DNA of 64,000 nucleotides, taken from NCBI GenBank assembly GCA_963921795.1, contig OY997643.1:16551753-16615752 (forward strand). Direction: 5' to 3'. Under the pieces are notes generated by a model. That model was given only the letters and a program-made list of their open reading frames with translations. It was not told where the DNA came from and ran no database searches. The stretch comes from Nannobrachium achirus. Lineage: Eukaryota > Chordata > Actinopteri > Myctophiformes > Myctophidae. Of this stretch, positions 58,031 to 64,000 are shown piece by piece (the first letter of the stretch is position 1; each line of letters opens with the position of its first letter). Made by a program: the position numbers and the translations under genes.

Positions 58031-58174
58031 CTGTTGTTTGTTGTAGGTGTGAACGGTGACCACGTTGATGTAGTTGATGGAGACGCCCAGAGCCACCAGG
58101 ATCACATTCTTGGTGAGGGTTTCTTGCTGTGACCAAGGTCTGGTCAGGTTACCCACTCCAGATGAGAGATTCAT
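58031..58174 (-). CDS. or131-2-like: Odorant receptor 131-2-like, third gene, exon 1 (N-terminus and TM1)
   Basis: 48 codons from ATG 58174: MNLSSGVGNLTRPWSQQ, then TM1 NVILVALGVSINYINVVTV and HTYNKQQ. Sequons NLS and NLT stand where copies 1 and 2 have NVT and NAS. It aligns with the other exon 1 copies without gaps through TM1 (KNVI..ALG..INYIN). Donor CAG|GTCTGA, phase 0, across a 6.5-kb intron to 51513. The exon has no stop upstream that would force another start; no other in-frame ATG is close. Confidence 0.88.
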
Positions 58175-58218
58175 GTCGGAGCTGTAGGCCTAGAATTATT
58201 GAATGCTTTACTGTAGCT

Positions 58219-58302
58219 ATTGAAAAAATAGCAGATATACAAGCTCACAGCGCGGCACCGAGTGCCGCGCTGCGAGCTTGTAGATCTGCATTTTTTGAAG
58301 AA
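58219..58302. repeat. Dispersed palindrome upstream of receptor 3
   Basis: AAAAATAGCAGATATACAAG against CTTGTAGATCTGCATTTTTT around GCGCGGCACCGAGTGCCGCGC. Lies about 45 bp upstream of the exon 1 ATG, followed by a hAT-like remnant to about 58450. Confidence 0.85.
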
Positions 58303-58724
58303 GTTGTGAAAATGTGTGCAATTCTTTTAACATATGCAAACATATTTGCTTCTGGGGGGTCCCTGGAACTAGATATTTTGAGATGGGGGTCCGTGGCCAA
58401 ATACATATCAGTTTGGGGGTCCTTCACATGAAAAAGTTTGAGAACCACTGACAGAGTATAGTCTCTCAAGAACAGACTAACTGAGCCCCAGTTAAGTGAA
58501 AAGGACCTTTTCTTTGAAGATGGCTAGCCATATTGCTGACATAGAATTAGAAACATCGGTGTCGCGCAGTGAGCTTGTATATCTGCTATTTTTCAATAGT
58601 TAAAGTATCATAAAATTAATGATACACCATAATGTGTACCCGTTCTAAATGGGTTAAGATCTGGTGAACTTGCTGGATGACAAAAGGCAATATCTTAGTT
58701 TCATTAAATGAATGTCCTCTAAAA

Positions 58725-58915
58725 CAGTGTTTCACAAACTTTAACATTTCAAGGTCTCCCCTTAACTCCGACAGTGTACAAATGGAACCAAATGGACCCG
58801 TTACGGTTCATTTGGTTCCATTTGTACACTGTCAGAGTTACAGACTTGCATGGTCAATTTAGTCCCCCTATAAAGGAGCCCACAAAGTCCCTGGAATCCA
58901 CTTTGAGAACCACTG
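58725..58915. mobile_element. hAT-like MITE, TTTGAGAACCACTG family (191 bp)
   Basis: Starts CAGTGTTTCACAAAC and ends CTTTGAGAACCACTG, with a perfect 8-bp duplication CTCTAAAA (58717-58724, 58916-58923). Internal hairpin around ACAGTGTACAAATGGAACC. Confidence 0.92.
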
Positions 58916-59682
58916 CTCTAAAATGGAAAAGATTCAGTGACCATTGCAAAAAGTGTAATTTCATTGTTATCATCTTTACACATTATGTATTAGGCCTACT
59001 GTATTTCCTTACATACAAAAATATGCTCAGATTACAGTTTGTGTATTTATCCACACATGTAAGTAATCCCTGCAAGTGAAATAAAGGGCCATATCATGCC
59101 ATACAAATATCGAGCCATTTTACTTAATAACGTGGTTTTCATACAAATAATTGCATTTGACGATTAAATTGTGTTTAAGACATTGAACATCTGTCAATAA
59201 ACATTACATTGATGTTTGGCTTTTAGGCTTCGTAAACTAAAATTGCACGTTGCAGATATGAGAGATTACATACTGTAAGTATACAAATAAATGACCAGTG
59301 GCCATATACAGCCATACACTTTATACTTATAAAAAATACATAAATAAAACATAGTGGAAATAGCAGACATACAACCTCACATGTGAGCTTGTAGATTTTC
59401 TATTTCCAAAAAAGAAAAAGGAAACACTTTTCAACGTGGAAACAATTATAAGGATACATAATTAAGTAAACATAATTAAGATTTTCTCAAATAGCGACAA
59501 TTATGTGATAATTGTGACAGGCCTGAGGACATGTAAAACAGTGTGTGTACTGTGGGCTGGTTGCATACTGACCTGTTGATCATGCAGTGTGATGTGGATT
59601 ACATCAGTCTGAGTCAGCATGGGAGAACAGCTTATGTAGAGTTGGATGAATCATGCATTCATACAGTCATGACCTGTTTCTT

Positions 59683-59765
59683 CTCTGTGTGTGTGTGTGT
59701 GTGTGTGCGTGCGCGTGTGCGTGCGCGTGTGCGTGCGTGCGTGCGTGCGTGCGTGCGTGTGTGTG
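59683..59765. repeat. (GT)n/(GCGT)n microsatellite
   Basis: Sister of the run at 12137-12243. Confidence 0.93.
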
Positions 59766-61673
59766 CCTGTCTGTCTACCTGTGCATCTTTCATGCCCATA
59801 CCTGTATTATGGCGATACATGATGTCATTAGTATATGCCCATACCCTGTATATTGGCCTGCCCATATATGGGCAAATTGGTCGAAGTTATGTGAAAACAG
59901 CTGGCTTGGACATGACTCACATGCCTGTGCCAGGGGAGTTTTCAGGAATTAGATTCAGGGGAGGCAAAATGACATAGGTAGACATATGGGCGTGTGCACA
60001 AACTGCACATGGCTGCTTTGGCATGCATACCCTTCTGCTGAGCTGGTCAAGTCATCACTGTGATGTCAGAACAGGTCAGCTATATCCATATAATATGGAG
60101 TCTGTGAGGTCTGATGTAGAGGTATTGACCAGCTCCATATATGGAGATCTAGGTGATGATCCAGTTGTCTCCATGTATGGATATCCAGGGTTTGATGAGG
60201 CCAGTGTTGTGATCTTCATATACAGTGCATGGAGATCCAGGTGATGATAATCAGTCTTGATTTGCAAATTAATTAATTCTGTCTTGACTCTTAGCCATAC
60301 AGTATATGGAGTGTCCATATATGGGTATTGCCAAATATGGGCATTCACAGATATGCGCTTAATATTGATGACATCGGGACAGGGATCTTCATATATGGGC
60401 ATAAAAGGGTCAAGGACGGAATCTGGGAATCAGATGTAGAGGTCAGCTCCATATATGGAGATCTAAGTGATGATCCAGTCATCTCCATGTATGGATATCC
60501 AGGGTTTGATGAGGTCAGTGTCGTGATCTTCATATATGGAGATCCAGGTGATGATAGTCAGCAGTCTTGATTTGCAAATGAAGTCTGGGCAAATATGGGC
60601 TTAATATTGATGACATCAGGGATATCCATGATTGACAGAACAGGCTGTCTTGGTAATTGAGTCAACGGCGTGATGTCACAACAGGTGAACTATAGACATT
60701 GAGGCGTTACCCACTGACGTACGGACATGATCTGCCAGGTTTCATAGTGAACTGCGACCTACAGTCACAATTACCAGGGATCCTCACCCAGTAACTGATC
60801 ATTATGGCCTGTTCACCTCTCCAAAGTTAAAAAGCTCCAGACCAAAAGTGTCTGAGCATCGGGTGTATGCTGTCAGATAGCACTACAGCAGGGACATGGT
60901 CCCCTATGGGCCTGCAGAAGTCGGTTTAGATCGTTATGGGAAGACTGGAGCCCAAGGCATCATGGGTTGTTTACCTTTTCACTCTTGCTGTTAAAAAAAG
61001 TATTTTGCAATAGGCAAAGGTGAAGTCTATCCCCTCACACTCTAACCATCCCTGTCTAGACACCCAGTATACCGGTACATGGTAGGTTTCTGACATCTCT
61101 ATAGTGAACTCCACCGTGCACACCCTCTCCAGGCCCATATAGGGGCCATATATCCCTAGTACTGAGGAGCTCATCTTCCCAAAACACCCGATGGCCCTCG
61201 GCCTAGTAGAAATGTCCGTGCGAAGTTTTACGGAAATCGCAGTGTGTTCATGATTTGAGGCATTTTGTTCAAAACTGGGTCTCACTATGGATGGCTTTAT
61301 AATGAGAGAGGGAGAGTGAGGGTTGGAGAGCAGTTATTGGCGTGGGCTCTACACTTGGTTTCTAAAAGCTCCTACTGTATACAGTAGCAGTAGAGCTAGA
61401 GCCTGTCTTGGTGTCATCTTTGGGTAAAGCCGATCTCAGAGGCAGTTTGGTCTCCTGTATTGTTGACCTCAGTTTTGCCCACTCACTTTGTTGTCCTCCT
61501 CCAGGGTGACAACAAGCCCCTCTGCCAGTTTGCTACTTTATATCTGGAGAAGGGGCCCTGCAGTTGAGTTGCTTTCGAGGTTGCTGTTTCTTGTGTGGTG
61601 GTAACATTTTTAGCTTGAGTCTGGAATTGATCAGCCAATAATCAGCCCCACGCATATAAACACACCCTTAAAA

Positions 61674-61735
<62 letters not shown>

Positions 61736-63292
61736 CGCACACACACGCACACACACACACACAGTTGAAGTCCACGCTGAAGTAATGAAAGTAAGTAAGC
61801 ACAATCTCTTAAAGTAAAGAAAAAGCAACGCTTTGCAGCGTGTCTCTCCTCCACGAACGCATGCGCTGTGTAGCTGCAAAAGTATGAAGCATATTGTGTA
61901 AGAGCCCTTACGCAAGTGTTGCACAATCACGAGTTTCATAAAAATACAAAGTATACAGAACATATTACATCACATTACAGTCTCAAGCACGTAGTTTAGT
62001 AGATTTCCCATGGCATGCATTATTATTTGTGCATAGAGTGTGAAGGCAAATGCACGACGGATAAACAGGAAGTCCTCCCACAAGGCAATTTTAAGGATAG
62101 GATGTGCACAAAGTCACAATGAATATGACAACTTTGTTTTGACAACATTCTTGTTCCAAAGAAAAAAATGAACTGGTGCCCAAAGGGAAATGCATGGTTA
62201 TGCAATAGCAGTAGTACCTGTCCCATTGTCAGAGAAGCCGTCGTATACCTGTCTTTCTGCGTCCCTTGTATGCCCATATATGGATGTTTCTGTATCCGTC
62301 TAAAATTGACACAGACAAACAGACAGGTGTGAGCTGGTACAACGGGTGATGCGTAACCAGGTTGGCCATGCATTCCTACAGTAACTCGCATCGTGTTTGA
62401 GTAGGCTGGTGCCCAATGGGAGATGTTGGGCACCACTTAACTTACTTGAATTAAGAACTGTTAAAGAATAATTTATGTTTTGGCAATTGCAATCCCTTAC
62501 TGCTGCTTACTAGGGAACATAATAATATTATAGTAACACTGTGTTGTGTTAAGGCCTGTCCATACTTTCTCCGAAACCAAGCTTTTTGTTGGAAAGGTCC
62601 GGTTCGATTACAAAATGACGTCACTTGCGACTTCTGAAAAGCAAATTAGAGTTCGGAAATCTGCACGTCGGAAAGTCGGAACTCTCTGAAGAAAAGTTTG
62701 GTTTTGAAGAGACTAGGACAGGCCTTTACTTATAATGATAAGTTATTAGCCGTTATTTAAACCAGGCAGAATTGGATCAGAAAAAAAAAAAAGTTTTTAC
62801 GTCATGGCACCTAATTTGGAAGACCCCCTCAAATCCACTTGGTTGTCGTTAGCAGTGTAAGGAACAGAGAACGTGTTGCCTCTGGGGCTGCTGGCTGTGT
62901 CACCATAACAACAACAACAGACTTGAGGGAACCATATTTACACACACACTCACCCGCGCGCATGCATGCACGCACGCAGTGTTGGGGATCTGGTAAACAT
63001 AAAAATCTTCTGAGAGAGGACGTTAAAGATCACCGTCATTAAGAGATGTCTGTACAAAAACAAGGACCTTAATGAACCTTAATGAAAGCCTCTGAAGTGA
63101 AATATCAGCCCCACAGAGGGAGGAGCTCCTCTGTCTGTGGAGAAAACAACCTGAAGGTCAAGGTCATTAAGATGTGCTTGTTTAACAACAACAGTTAGGT
63201 GTCATGGTGATGCTCTTTAACACCCATAGGGAGATGGCACCATGCAACAACTTCTCCAGAAACTTTTCACCACGCTTCTGGAGTGTCTAGTG

Positions 63293-63819
63293 CAGGAGTT
63301 TTCAAAGTGGGTGAGGGGGCATCCTGGGGTGCCGTGACGGCAGTCCAGGGGTGCCGCGAGATAATTTGACAATATTTGAAACTTATTTGGACACATATTT
63401 AGTATCATTAACTTGAAGTACAAAGTTATTTTCAGTCAGTTCTAACCAAAATGGCTATTATCTCAACATTTTCCTCAAACATAATCACTAAAATATCGTC
63501 ACTGTCGGGCAGAAACCTTGTATCTCCAAGTTTCAAAGCCTTGCTTCATCATACAAGACTGTCGTACAAAACTAGTGAAAACAGCCGATCTACAAGCACA
63601 ACGCCTCGCAATGCGAGGCGTTGTGTGCTTGTAGATCTGCTGTTTTCACTAGTTTAGTACCTTTTATAGATGATATACAAGACATACAAGGTTTCCACCC
63701 GACAACGACGATATGCTATAAATATAAGGTTCTGGGACTGAAAATTATAATGTAGGGGTGCCTCGGATTAAAAAAATATTTATGGGGTGCCATGAAACAA
63801 AAAAGTTTGGGAACCCCTG
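63293..63819. mobile_element. hAT-like element with empty site (527 bp)
   Basis: Starts CAGGAGTTTTCAAAGTGGG and ends GTTTGGGAACCCCTG, with the 8-bp duplication GTCTAGTG (63285-63292, 63820-63827). The sister block reads straight through (GTGTCTAGTGTCTACC near 19163). Contains the longest palindrome (63568-63655). Confidence 0.92.
63568..63655. repeat. Dispersed palindrome, best copy (88 bp)
   Basis: AAACTAGTGAAAACAGCCGA and its near-exact inverse, closing on CCTCGCAATGCGAGG; one mismatch and a 2-base offset between the ~42-base arms. Confidence 0.93.
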
Positions 63820-64000
63820 GTCTAGTGTCTACCCATAATTAATGTAAACTGTAAAACAGAGTTAATTGAACACATTCTGGTTAGTATTTTATTCAAAACA
63901 AACAACATCATCATTCTAAAACAAAATAGAAATAGCACATGACACCTTCATGCAGTTCCGTATGTGTTTCCCTGCATAAGCCAATCAAACAAAGCTATGG

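Larger units (their letters stand above)
59985..63990. repeat. Block duplicated from 15240-19365
   Basis: Colinear second copy; no gene. It carries CCATATATGG at 60140, 60318, 60448 and 62275, a (CA)n run at 61676-61763, and one extra hAT-like element (63293-63819). The window ends inside the block. Confidence 0.85.

Overview
The window looks like teleost fish DNA. It holds three intron-containing odorant receptor genes of the fish family H subfamily 131 type, all on the minus strand, in a dense mixture of hAT-like and TTAA-targeting miniature transposons, LINE pieces, two short LTR elements and long (CA)n/(GT)n runs. I see no bacterial genes, tRNA, rRNA or CRISPR array.

The backbone is a tandem array of odorant receptor units, each running 3' to 5' as exon 2 then exon 1. 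Unit 1 covers about 4.6-19.4 kb (exons 5332-6108 and 7103-7258). Unit 2 covers about 31.1-46.0 kb (32318-33094 and 41403-41558). Unit 3 covers about 50.7 kb to the window end (50731-51513 and 58031-58174). Every intron falls just after the first transmembrane helix, in phase 0. The first two receptors differ at about 9 of 310 residues, yet their introns are 1.0 kb and 8.3 kb because of later insertions. The third is a more distant relative. The DNA beyond the exon 1 copies is also duplicated: 9.0-11.2 kb matches 42.6-45.8 kb, and 15.2-19.4 kb matches 60.0-64.0 kb. Aligning the copies exposes empty sites, so several transposons can be placed to the base with their target duplications.

Region by region: 1-4.5 kb is a minisatellite block with about 25 copies of the palindrome CCATATATGG (a perfect CArG box) and arrays of TAGCAACC-type motifs. 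4.6-11.2 kb is receptor 1 and its flank. 11.2-24.3 kb is transposon-rich flank with no recognised gene. 24.4-28.5 kb is a nearly full-length LINE. 28.6-31 kb is featureless. 31-46 kb is receptor 2, with a gag-only LTR element and many MITEs in and around its intron. 42.7-44.5 kb is a 1.83-kb foldback element. 47-50.7 kb has an L1 fragment, a reduced LTR element and a LINE tail. 50.7-58.2 kb is receptor 3, its intron filled by a MITE and a 4.2-kb inverted-repeat structure. 58.2-64 kb repeats the 11-19 kb flank.

The receptors should act singly in olfactory sensory neurons as G-protein-coupled chemoreceptors. The strongest unusual signals are transposon ends that form or touch their splice sites and upstream regions, a dispersed 70-90-bp palindrome family, and the CArG-box minisatellite.
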